From an uncultured Clostridia bacterium (GTDB lineage: Bacteria; Bacillota; Clostridia; Oscillospirales; Butyricicoccaceae), in assembly GCA_945947915.1 (NCBI GenBank), contig CAMEZQ010000010.1, forward strand, positions 1-51,596: 51,596 bases of DNA, given 5' to 3'. Positions 15,683 to 23,075 of the stretch are shown in pieces (within the stretch, counting starts at the first letter, position 1; the number at the start of each line of letters is the position of its first letter). Position numbers and translations under genes: made by a program. The notes under the pieces were generated by a model that was given only the letters and a program-made list of their open reading frames with translations, made no database searches and was not told where the DNA came from.

Positions 15683-18600
15683 TCATTCGGCGTTGTCCCA
15701 GTCGAGGGGGACGGTCAGATCATAGGTGGCAACGGTGCCGTCCTGGGCTTCCACGGTGACGGTCACTTCGACATAGTCCCGTTTGGTGCTGGCGGTGACG
15801 AAGCAGGAGTCGCCGCTGTCGACGGCCTTGCCGTCCACTTCGATCCAGGCGTATTTGTCGTTGGCCACGGGGACGATCTCCACCTTGCGGCTGACGGGCG
15901 CCACGGCGCCGGAGATCTCGGCGTCGTAGCGGTTGGTGCCGGTCTTTGTAAAGACGGCGCGGTAGGAGCCGCCGCCGGCCGTGTAGACCCGCAGGGACTG
16001 GAGGGTGGCGTCGGAGGATTCATCCGAGGTGGTGAAGCTGCCGGTGGCCGTCAGCGTTTCGCCGCTGTCCAGCGTCAGGGTGGCCTTGACGGTATAGCTG
16101 GCGTTTTCCGCCAGACCGCGCAGGGTGAAGCGCTCGCTGCCCGACTTGCTGCCGGGGCTGTAGAGGTCGATGAAGGTCTTGGCGGAGCCGCCCTTTTTGG
16201 TATAGGTGATCTTGAGGGTGGCGTCGTCGCCCAGACCGCGGAAATCGTAATCGACGGTCAGTTCGGCCGTGGTGCGGCCCGGCTCGATGTCCAGGGACAG
16301 GTGGCTGTCGCCGCCCACGGTGAAGGAGAGGACGTATTTTTCATTGAGGGTGCCGTCGGCCGTGCAGAAGGTGCCGGCCTTGAGGATGACGTAATAGGTA
16401 TAGCCCTCGGTCAGATCCTTGGCGGGGGTCAGGGTGACGATCTCGCGGCTGAGGCTCAGGGCGGCCGTGAATTCCACCTTGGTGCCGCTCTGGCTGCCCC
16501 GGCGCAGCTCGACCACGCTGTTCTGCAGGCAGGAGGCCGTCATTTTGCTGCCGTCGGGCTGCAGCAGGGCCTGGTCAAAGCCCAGCAGGATGTGGGTATC
16601 GGCGGCAACCCCCGTATCGCCCTGCTGGGGGTAGGTGTCGTAGGGGGCCAGGTCGCCGGTGATCTGGCTGCCGCCGCTCTCCCCGTCGGCCGTGCGGTAG
16701 AGGTAGGTCAGGGCCGGCACGGGGTCGTAGTGGGCATCCAGCATGGAATCTTCGGCGATGGTCAGATAATAGACGGTGCCCGGCTCCAGCTCGTCGTCGG
16801 GGGTCACCGTCAGAGTGCGGCCGTCGCTGCTGCGGCTGGCGGTGAAGGAGATCTTGGTGCCGGTGCGGCTGCCCCGGCGCAGGGTGAAGACGGATTTTTC
16901 CAGATAGGAGGCCGTCAGGCTGCCGCCGCTGCCGTTGTACATGGCGGCGTCAAAGACGAAGGTGAAGGCGGTGTCGGTGGGGATATCCTCGGTGCCGGAG
17001 GCCGGATAGGCCATGGGCACGGTGTAGGCCGAGGCGGCCGTTTCAAAGGACCAGCTCTGCTGGGCGCAGCTCTCCCCTGCCGCGTTGGTCAGCGCCCCCT
17101 CCTTGAGGATCAGATAATAGACGGTGCCCGGCTCCAGATCGTCGTCGGGGGTGATGGTCAGGATCTTTTTGGCCGAGTTGACGCTGGCCGTGAAGGCCGT
17201 TTTGGCGCCGGTGCGGCTGCCGCGGCGCAGCTCGACGGCATTCGACTCGATATAGGCGCCGGTGACGGCCGCGCCGCCGGACTGGAAGACTTTTTCGTCA
17301 AAGGTCAGGGTCAGAGAGGGCAGGACGGGGATATTGCCGGTGCCGTCGCCCGGATAAAAGACGGCGGTCAGAGCTTCATCGGGGTCGGCCGCGGCCGTGC
17401 CCTCGGTCTGGAAAACGGCGCTCAGCGCTTTGTTGAGGCCGCCGGCCTCGCCCTGGAAGGCGCCGGCCGTGACGGTGAGGTAATAGCTTTCGCCGGCTGT
17501 CAGACCGCCGGAGGGGATCAGCGTCAGCACCTTGCCGCTCTGGCTGATGGAGGGGCTGAGGCTGACCTTGGTGCCCGAGGCGCTGCCCCGGCGCAGGATG
17601 ACGCTGTTCTGCACATAGGAGGTGGTCAGCGCCGTGCCGTCGGCCTTGCGGATGACGTCGTCGAAAGTCAGGACGATCTGGGTATCGGTGGGCACCCGGA
17701 CGGCGCCGTCTTTGGGAATGGAGGTCACCGCAAGGGTCTGCGTCGAGGGCTTCTGGCCGGTGATGGTGCCGGGCGCCGTTTCAAAGGTGACGCCGTCGGC
17801 ATTCTTGACGGCCTGCTGGATGGTGCCGGCGCCGAAGAAATCACAGGCGGCGTTGATGGTGGCCGTTTCGACTTTGACGCCGGAGAGCAGGGTGATCTCG
17901 CTGCCCGACGCCTGGGCGCCCACCGTCAGTGCCCGGACGGTGCCGCTGTTGAGGGTCAGACTGCTCGGGGCACCCAGCGTGATGCTGTCGTAGTCGCCCG
18001 AAAGCGAGCAGGCGGCCGATGTCAGGCCGGTGCCGCCCAGGGTGACGGCCTGGAAGCCCTGGCCCAGGCCGGTCAGCTGGGATTCGGTCAGAGCGCAGGG
18101 GGTGGAGAGATAGGCGCTGCGCACGGTGGAGGAGCCGACGGCCGCCACGCCCGCCGCCGTCTGGCTGTTGACCGTCAGATTGGCCACGCCGGTGTTGGAC
18201 AGGCGGATGCCGGCGCTGCCGCCGCCGTTGACCAGCAGCGTGCCCAGAATGCGGCAGTTCTTAAAGGTGACGCTGCCGCTGCCCACACCGGCGGAAATAA
18301 TGACGTTGCCAGTGAAGACTTTATTGGAATAGCTCTGGCCGCTTTCGGAGACCGTGACATTGGAGGTGACCAGCGATTCGCCGGTCAGCAGCGATTCGAT
18401 GATCTTGACGGCCTCGGCGCGGGTCAGATCGCCCTTGGGATTGAATTTCTTCAGATTGTCCCCGGCCATATAGCCCTTGGAATAGACGTTCTGCACCCCC
18501 TGCCTGGCCCAGGCGGCGATCGAAGGGGCGTCGGCCAGGCCCGACAGGTCCTTGAGAGAGGTGGGGTCGGAGATCAGACGGGCGATGACCAGGGCGGCCT

Positions 18601-18982
18601 CCTGCCGCGTGATGCGGCTGTCGCCCAGGAAAGTGCCGTCGTCATAGCCGGAGATATAGCCGGCCGCCGTGGCCTTCTGTATGTCTTTGTAATACCATTT
18701 GGAGGCCGGCACATCGGAAAACGAGATGCTGGCTGTGGCCGAAAGCTGCAGGGCGCCGTTGAGCATCTTGCAGAATTCGGCGCGTGTGATGGCGCTGCCG
18801 GGGCGGAAGGTGCCGTTGTCGTAGCCGGAAACATAGCCGTGCTCGACCGCTTTGTAGATATAGCTTTCAGCCCAGTGCCCCTTGACGTCGCTGAAGGTGA
18901 CAGCGGCGGCCGGCAGCGGCAGCACAGCCATCAGCAGGCAGAGGGTCAGGACGGCGGAAAGCAGACGATGGGTCGACTTCAT
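15683..18982 (-). CDS. SLH-domain surface protein with tandem Ig-like repeats
   Basis: The 1,099-residue product is an exported cell-surface protein. A signal peptide (about residues 1-27, ending PAAAV) is followed by three SLH domains (about 28-215; motifs TFSDVKGHWAE, ITRAEFCKML, DGTF, LTRAEAVKII) that bind secondary cell-wall polymer. A Ser/Thr/Gly-rich stretch that looks like a beta-solenoid follows (about 220-430). Four tandem Ig-like (Big_5/SbsA type) repeats of about 115 residues come next, each with an LRRGSxxGxK strand and a YYL T-type strand. A fibronectin-like segment and a C-terminal cadherin-like beta-sandwich (from about 990) end the protein. I chose ATG 18982 because AAAGGA lies 11 bases upstream and it opens the signal peptide. 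Likely an adhesin or S-layer-associated protein; the ligand is unknown. Confidence 0.88.
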   Translation of the reverse strand: MKSTHRLLSAVLTLCLLMAVLPLPAAAVTFSDVKGHWAESYIYKAVEHGYVSGYDNGTFRPGSAITRAEFCKMLNGALQLSATASISFSDVPASKWYYKDIQKATAAGYISGYDDGTFLGDSRITRQEAALVIARLISDPTSLKDLSGLADAPSIAAWARQGVQNVYSKGYMAGDNLKKFNPKGDLTRAEAVKIIESLLTGESLVTSNVTVSESGQSYSNKVFTGNVIISAGVGSGSVTFKNCRILGTLLVNGGGSAGIRLSNTGVANLTVNSQTAAGVAAVGSSTVRSAYLSTPCALTESQLTGLGQGFQAVTLGGTGLTSAACSLSGDYDSITLGAPSSLTLNSGTVRALTVGAQASGSEITLLSGVKVETATINAACDFFGAGTIQQAVKNADGVTFETAPGTITGQKPSTQTLAVTSIPKDGAVRVPTDTQIVLTFDDVIRKADGTALTTSYVQNSVILRRGSASGTKVSLSPSISQSGKVLTLIPSGGLTAGESYYLTVTAGAFQGEAGGLNKALSAVFQTEGTAAADPDEALTAVFYPGDGTGNIPVLPSLTLTFDEKVFQSGGAAVTGAYIESNAVELRRGSRTGAKTAFTASVNSAKKILTITPDDDLEPGTVYYLILKEGALTNAAGESCAQQSWSFETAASAYTVPMAYPASGTEDIPTDTAFTFVFDAAMYNGSGGSLTASYLEKSVFTLRRGSRTGTKISFTASRSSDGRTLTVTPDDELEPGTVYYLTIAEDSMLDAHYDPVPALTYLYRTADGESGGSQITGDLAPYDTYPQQGDTGVAADTHILLGFDQALLQPDGSKMTASCLQNSVVELRRGSQSGTKVEFTAALSLSREIVTLTPAKDLTEGYTYYVILKAGTFCTADGTLNEKYVLSFTVGGDSHLSLDIEPGRTTAELTVDYDFRGLGDDATLKITYTKKGGSAKTFIDLYSPGSKSGSERFTLRGLAENASYTVKATLTLDSGETLTATGSFTTSDESSDATLQSLRVYTAGGGSYRAVFTKTGTNRYDAEISGAVAPVSRKVEIVPVANDKYAWIEVDGKAVDSGDSCFVTASTKRDYVEVTVTVEAQDGTVATYDLTVPLDWDNAE

Positions 18983-19054
18983 GTTATGGATCATCCTTTC
19001 TTGGTCGTCGTGCGCCGGCGTCGGCCGGCGGGGCAAATGATAAATTATGTAAAC

Positions 19055-19063
19055 AGTATAGCA
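19055..19063 (-). promoter_or_regulatory. Extended -10 promoter of the SLH protein gene
   Basis: On the minus strand TGC-TATACT (19055-19063). An 11-bp hairpin (19090-19100 with 19105-19115) lies just upstream; nothing else is visible between here and the dehydrogenase terminator. Confidence 0.55.
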
Positions 19064-19184
19064 CAGATCGGCCGCGAAAGATAGGGCGCGGCGGCAGTTT
19101 CCACAAACTGCCGCCGGCGGCCGGGCCGTGCTTCTGAAGATCAGATGCCGCCGGGGCGGTTTTGTTCCCCCCGGGACGGGGTGC

Positions 19185-19220
19185 AAAAAGACCGCCCCTT
19201 TCTTTTCCGAAAGAGGCGGT
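19185..19220 (-). terminator. Terminator of the dehydrogenase gene
   Basis: A 12-bp stem (19191-19202 with 19209-19220, one G-U pair on the minus-strand RNA) is followed by T5 on the minus strand. Confidence 0.8.
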
Positions 19221-19269
19221 TTCTTTTGGATAGATATTCGTTTGCTGTGCGGGCGGGGCCTTCCGGCAT

Positions 19270-20325
19270 TCAGAGCAGCGCGGCCACCCGGTCGCCCACC
19301 TGGGAAGTGGTGGCGGTGCCGCCCATATCGGGGGTCAGGCAGCTGCCCTCCACCATCACCTGCTCGATGGCGCTGAGCACCCGGGCGCCCAGCTCGGGAT
19401 AGCCGAAGTGGTCCAGCATCTGGCTGGCCGACCAGATGGCGGCCAGCGGGTTGGCCAGGCCCTGCCCGGCGATGTCGGGAGCGCTGCCGTGGACCGGCTC
19501 GAACATGGAGGGATATTTGCCTTCGGGGTTGAGGTTGGCGCCGGCGGCCAGGCCCAGACCGCCCGAGATGGCGGCGCCCAGGTCGGTCAGGATATCGCCG
19601 AATAGGTTGGAGGTGACCACGACGCCGAAGCGCTTGGGATCCTTGACGAAGAACATGGAAGCGGCGTCGACCAGCAGGCTCTGGGTGGGAACGTCGGGAT
19701 ATTCTGCCGAAACTTCCTTGAAAATCTTGTCCCAGAAGACCATGGAGTAGTTGAGAGCGTTGCCCTTGCTGATGGAGGTGACGCTGCGGCCCTCCTTACG
19801 GGCCAGCTCAAAGGCGTAACGGATGACCCGCTCGGTGCCATGGCGGGAGAAAACGCCGGTCTGCAGGGCCACCTCGGCGGGGGTGTCGGGGAAGAGCCAT
19901 TCGCCGGCGCCGGCGTATTCGCCCTCGCTGTTTTCCCGGACGACGATCATGTCGATATCGCCCACGGAAACGTCCTTGAGGGGGCAGGGCGCGCCGCGCA
20001 GCAGCTTGACGGGGCGCAGGTTGACATACTGGTCGAAGCCGTGGCGGATCTTGAGCAGCAGGCCCCAGAGGGAAACGTGGTCGGGCACGCCGGGATAGCC
20101 GACGGCGCCCAGATAGATGGCGTCGAAGCGGGAGAGGATCTCGATGCCGTCCTCGGGCATCATGCGGCCGGTTTCCAGGTAATAGCGGCAGCTCCAGGGG
20201 AAATAGGTGTATTCAAAGCCGAAGCCGCCGATGGCCGCCGCCCTGTCCAGCACCTTGATGCCCTCGGCCAGCACCTCGGGGCCGATGCCGTCGCCGCCGA
20301 TGACGGCGATCTTGTATGTACGCAT
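19270..20325 (-). CDS. D-malate/tartrate-type decarboxylating dehydrogenase
   Basis: The 351-residue product belongs to the isopropylmalate/isocitrate dehydrogenase family and is closest to the tartrate/D-malate group (TtuC, DmlA): IGGDGIGPEV at the start, AIYLGAVGYPGVPDHVSLWGLLLKIR (in parts), FDQYVNLRPVKLL, VVRENSEGEY and the metal-site block VTSNLFGDILTDLGAAI. It would oxidise and decarboxylate a 2-hydroxy dicarboxylic acid with NAD and Mn/Mg. 3-Isopropylmalate cannot be ruled out, but no leu genes are near. The ATG at 20325 follows GAAAGGAG; an upstream open frame has no support. It is transcribed alone; an extended -10 TGG-TATGAT lies on the minus strand at about 20378-20386. Confidence 0.85.
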   Translation of the reverse strand: MRTYKIAVIGGDGIGPEVLAEGIKVLDRAAAIGGFGFEYTYFPWSCRYYLETGRMMPEDGIEILSRFDAIYLGAVGYPGVPDHVSLWGLLLKIRHGFDQYVNLRPVKLLRGAPCPLKDVSVGDIDMIVVRENSEGEYAGAGEWLFPDTPAEVALQTGVFSRHGTERVIRYAFELARKEGRSVTSISKGNALNYSMVFWDKIFKEVSAEYPDVPTQSLLVDAASMFFVKDPKRFGVVVTSNLFGDILTDLGAAISGGLGLAAGANLNPEGKYPSMFEPVHGSAPDIAGQGLANPLAAIWSASQMLDHFGYPELGARVLSAIEQVMVEGSCLTPDMGGTATTSQVGDRVAALL

Positions 20326-20533
20326 GGGGAAAACTCCTTTCGGGGATCCGGGCAGAGCCGCGGACCATTCTGCGTTTATCATACCACCAAAGGCCGCCGC
20401 GGTACAGAAAAAATTTGCGCCTGCCGCCCTGCGTTTCTTCAAAAGAGAAGTATAAGTGAAAAATCCCTCTGTGAGAAACCGGCTGCAAAAAACGAAGGGA
20501 AAGGCAAAGATAAAAAATTGGTCAAAAAAATGC

Positions 20534-20562
20534 TTGACAAGCAAAAAAAACGGGTGTATCAT
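20534..20562 (+). promoter_or_regulatory. Promoter of the Tyr T-box leader
   Basis: TTGACA (20534-20539), 17-bp spacer, TATCAT (20557-20562). Confidence 0.85.
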
Positions 20563-20568
20563 GCAAAC

Positions 20569-20816
20569 ATCAAAAGCGAATAACGCAAAGGCGTTGACGA
20601 AGAGAGTAATTGGATCCGAAAAGGCAAAGAGAGCTTCCGGCTGGTGTGAGGAAGCGTGAGTAGGATCAGATGAAATACACTTCCGAGCCGCGGTCTGAAA
20701 GCATTTTGCCGGTAGGCGCCGACGGTACTCCACCGTTACTGGGAGAGACATTTGATGGAATGTCGTGCGTAACAGGTGGTTTATGGTTTTGTCCTATTAC
20801 GGGCAAAACCTTTTTT
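20569..20816 (+). promoter_or_regulatory. T-box riboswitch, tyrosine specifier (TAC)
   Basis: All main T-box parts are visible in order. Stem I has GAGAGTAA (S-turn side), AGAGAG (20628-20633), the apical pairing CTTCC/GGAAG around GGCTGGTGTGA, and the 3' specifier side GAAA-TAC-ACTTCCGAG, with TAC at 20676-20678. Downstream are the antiterminator sequence AACAGGTGGT, whose TGGT bulge (20777-20780) complements an ACCA tRNA end, and a 10-bp terminator (20785-20794 with 20801-20810) plus T6. Uncharged tRNA-Tyr should pair at both sites and stop termination, so the lipoprotein gene at 20914 would be made when tyrosine is short. Confidence 0.9.
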
Positions 20817-20913
20817 GTTTTTCCTGGCCAGATGAGCAAATCCCCCGCTGCGCCGCGGCAGACAGAAACACACGCATGTCTGACACACATGACACGGAAA
20901 GGAAAACAAAACC

Positions 20914-22509
20914 ATGAAGAACCTGAAGAAACTGGCAGCGCTGCTGCTGACCGTCCTGATGGTCTTTGCCCTGTTCGCAGCCTGCGGCAAGGACGAGAAC
21001 CAGAACGAAGAAACGGAAAAGATAGACGACACCCAGATCCAGCAGAACGAGGAAAACCAGACCGAGGAGCAGGAGCCGGCCCATGAAGACAAGATCGTCA
21101 TCGCGCTGGCCACCGAGCCGACCTCCCTCAACCCCTACGACCATGCCGCCGTTGTTTCCGGCTACATGAACCAGCTGACCTACAACCGTCTGTTCACATA
21201 CGACATTGAGACCCTCCAGCCGGTGCCCGACCTGGTGGAGAGCTACGAAAACGTGGACGAAGTTACCTGGAGATTCACGCTGAAGGAAAATATCCAGTTC
21301 CATGACGGCACGGTCATGACCTCGGAAGACGTCAAGGCCTCCATGGAGTTCGCCCGCAGCTTTACATCCTCCAACAAATACACCGGCTTCTGGCAGAGTG
21401 TTGACATCGTCGATGACCGGACCTTCACCATCACCACCAACGGCCCCTACGCGCTGATCCTGGACGATCTGGCTGCCAACGGCAACACCATCGTCCCCAA
21501 GCATCTCATTGATGAGGGCAACGATTTCAACCAGAACCCCATCGGCTCCGGCCCCTACAAGTTCGTGGCCTGGGACCTGGGCACCAGCCTGACTTTCGTC
21601 AAGAACGACAATTACTTTGATACCGAGCATCAGCCCCAGATCACCGATATGGTCTGGCGCATCATCCCCGAGGGTTCCTCCCGCACCATCGCCCTGGAGA
21701 CCGGCGAAGCCGATCTGATCATTGATGTGGAATCGACCGACGTCGAGCGCATCCGCAGCGCCGAGGGTTTTGAGCTGGAAGAAGTCGACGGCCTGCGCAT
21801 GGCCTTCTTCTCTGTGAACAACGAGAACCCCATGTTCTCCAATCCGCTGGTCCGCAAGGCCCTCAACGCGCTGATCGATAAGGAAGCCGTCGTCCAGGTG
21901 GCCGTCAACGGCCAGGGCGTCGCCTCGGTCAGCATGAATCCCATCGCTTACATGGGCGTCACCGAAGAGGGCGCCGACGTTTACGATCCCGACAAGGCCA
22001 TGGAGTACCTCCGGCAGGCCAACGTCGATCCCGCCGATCTCCACTTCACCTGCATGGCCTACACCGACGAGACACGCCGTTCGGCCGAAGTCATCCAGGG
22101 CTGCCTGCAGCAGGCCGGCATCACCATGGAGATCGAATCCCTCGACTTTGCCGCATGGCTGGAGCGCCTGCTGGCCGGCGATTTTGAAGCGGCCGTCGGC
22201 GGCTTCTCCTCTTCCAACGTGCTGACCTACATGCGCGGCCTGTGGCACACCAGCACCATCGGCGCTACCAATAACGCCCGCATCAGCGACCCGCAGATCG
22301 ACAGCCTCATTGAACAGGCCGAAGCGACTCTGGACGAGGCCGCCCGCACAGAGATCATCACGCAGATCTCCAAGCTGACCAACGAAGCGACCCCCTTCAT
22401 CCCGCTGTACACAACGTCGGTCATCCGTGCTTTCAACGCCGACCTGCAGGGCACAGCCGTCAGCGCTGCCGGCCTTATGTACTACAGCGACCTGTGCTGG
22501 GCCGATTGA
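20914..22509 (+). CDS. Tyr-T-box-controlled peptide-binding lipoprotein
   Basis: The 531-residue product is a family 5 (Dpp/Opp type) solute-binding lipoprotein: lipobox LFAAC with Cys24, an acidic Glu/Gln/Asn linker, then ALATEPTSLNPYDHAAVVSGYMN (in parts), YENVDEVTWRFTLKENIQFHDG (in parts), IGSGPYKF and RKALNALIDKEA. It should capture peptides or a peptide-like ligand outside the cell. No permease or ATPase gene adjoins it. GGAAAGG precedes ATG 20914. It is about 60% or more identical by eye to the protein at 23076, including shared runs VSGYMNQ, KHLIDEGNDFNQNPIGSGPYK and MEIESLDFAAWLERLL, but is only distantly like OppA at 9855. Confidence 0.92.
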   Translation: MKNLKKLAALLLTVLMVFALFAACGKDENQNEETEKIDDTQIQQNEENQTEEQEPAHEDKIVIALATEPTSLNPYDHAAVVSGYMNQLTYNRLFTYDIETLQPVPDLVESYENVDEVTWRFTLKENIQFHDGTVMTSEDVKASMEFARSFTSSNKYTGFWQSVDIVDDRTFTITTNGPYALILDDLAANGNTIVPKHLIDEGNDFNQNPIGSGPYKFVAWDLGTSLTFVKNDNYFDTEHQPQITDMVWRIIPEGSSRTIALETGEADLIIDVESTDVERIRSAEGFELEEVDGLRMAFFSVNNENPMFSNPLVRKALNALIDKEAVVQVAVNGQGVASVSMNPIAYMGVTEEGADVYDPDKAMEYLRQANVDPADLHFTCMAYTDETRRSAEVIQGCLQQAGITMEIESLDFAAWLERLLAGDFEAAVGGFSSSNVLTYMRGLWHTSTIGATNNARISDPQIDSLIEQAEATLDEAARTEIITQISKLTNEATPFIPLYTTSVIRAFNADLQGTAVSAAGLMYYSDLCWAD

Positions 22510-22578
22510 GCAGAGTTTATTCTGAGGAAATTACACTGTCCAACCTGCCCGTCCGGTGAAAAATTTGAACGGCGGTGC

Positions 22579-22607
22579 TTGACAAACGCTTTAACGTGGT
22601 GTAAAAT
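22579..22607 (+). promoter_or_regulatory. Promoter of the Phe T-box leader
   Basis: TTGACA (22579-22584), 17-bp spacer, TAAAAT (22602-22607). A clear terminator for the preceding gene is not visible between 22510 and 22578. Confidence 0.85.
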
Positions 22608-22613
22608 CCAAAC

Positions 22614-22900
22614 CATCGGGAAAACTTCCCGAACAAGATCTCAATATTGCAGTAAAGACGATGACAGAGAGAGTAAGCTGATCCGAAAGGCAGAGAGAGC
22701 TTCCGGCTGGTGTAAGGGAGCGCGAGTAGGAGAGGCCGAAGTTCACTCTTGAGTTGCGGCCTCAAAGGGAGCGATCCCCGGTAGGAGCCGACGGCACTCG
22801 GCCGTTATCCGGAGAGACATTTGATGGAATGTCGCGTAACAGGTGGTTAAATGAATTTTCCAAACGGATTCATCCTTTTACGGGTGGATCCGTTTTTTTA
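22614..22900 (+). promoter_or_regulatory. T-box riboswitch, phenylalanine specifier (TTC)
   Basis: Same architecture as the leader at 20569: GAGAGTAA, AGAGAG (22694-22699), apical CTTCC/GGGAG around GGCTGGTGTAA, and specifier side GAAG-TTC-ACTCTTGAG with TTC at 22742-22744. The antiterminator block AACAGGTGGT has its TGGT bulge at 22844-22847. A 13-bp terminator (22863-22875 with 22882-22894) ends in T7. Aligning the shared flanks (GAA upstream, AC and GAG downstream) with the first leader puts TTC exactly where the other has TAC. It should respond to uncharged tRNA-Phe. Confidence 0.9.
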
Positions 22901-23075
22901 TTTCCCTTTGCACGCGGCCTTCAGAAAGGAAGGTGTTCCGGGCAATGAAAAGAGCCGGTTCATTTCACAGGGCGGCCCGGGCATAGCGCCGGCCGCCGGA
23001 AAAGGCGGATCCCCCGCCGGGATCCAGATCAGAATCATTTCACAGACCACACCAGAAAAGAGAGGTAAACAAGAT

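Noticed and set aside
17160-17600. Repeated LRRGS-coding segments as DNA repeats
   Set aside because: They come from tandem protein domains in the SLH protein gene and are not separate elements.
16301-19084. A 927-codon open frame on the plus strand
   Set aside because: It lies wholly opposite the SLH protein gene and is rich in Gly/Ala/Asp/Gln, as expected from the antisense of high-GC codons. The minus-strand frame has a signal peptide and recognised domains.
22851-23075. The longer reading frame at the start of the Phe-T-box lipoprotein
   Set aside because: Its ATG lies inside the T-box antiterminator and the frame reads through the terminator; the ATG at 23076 opens a clear lipoprotein signal.
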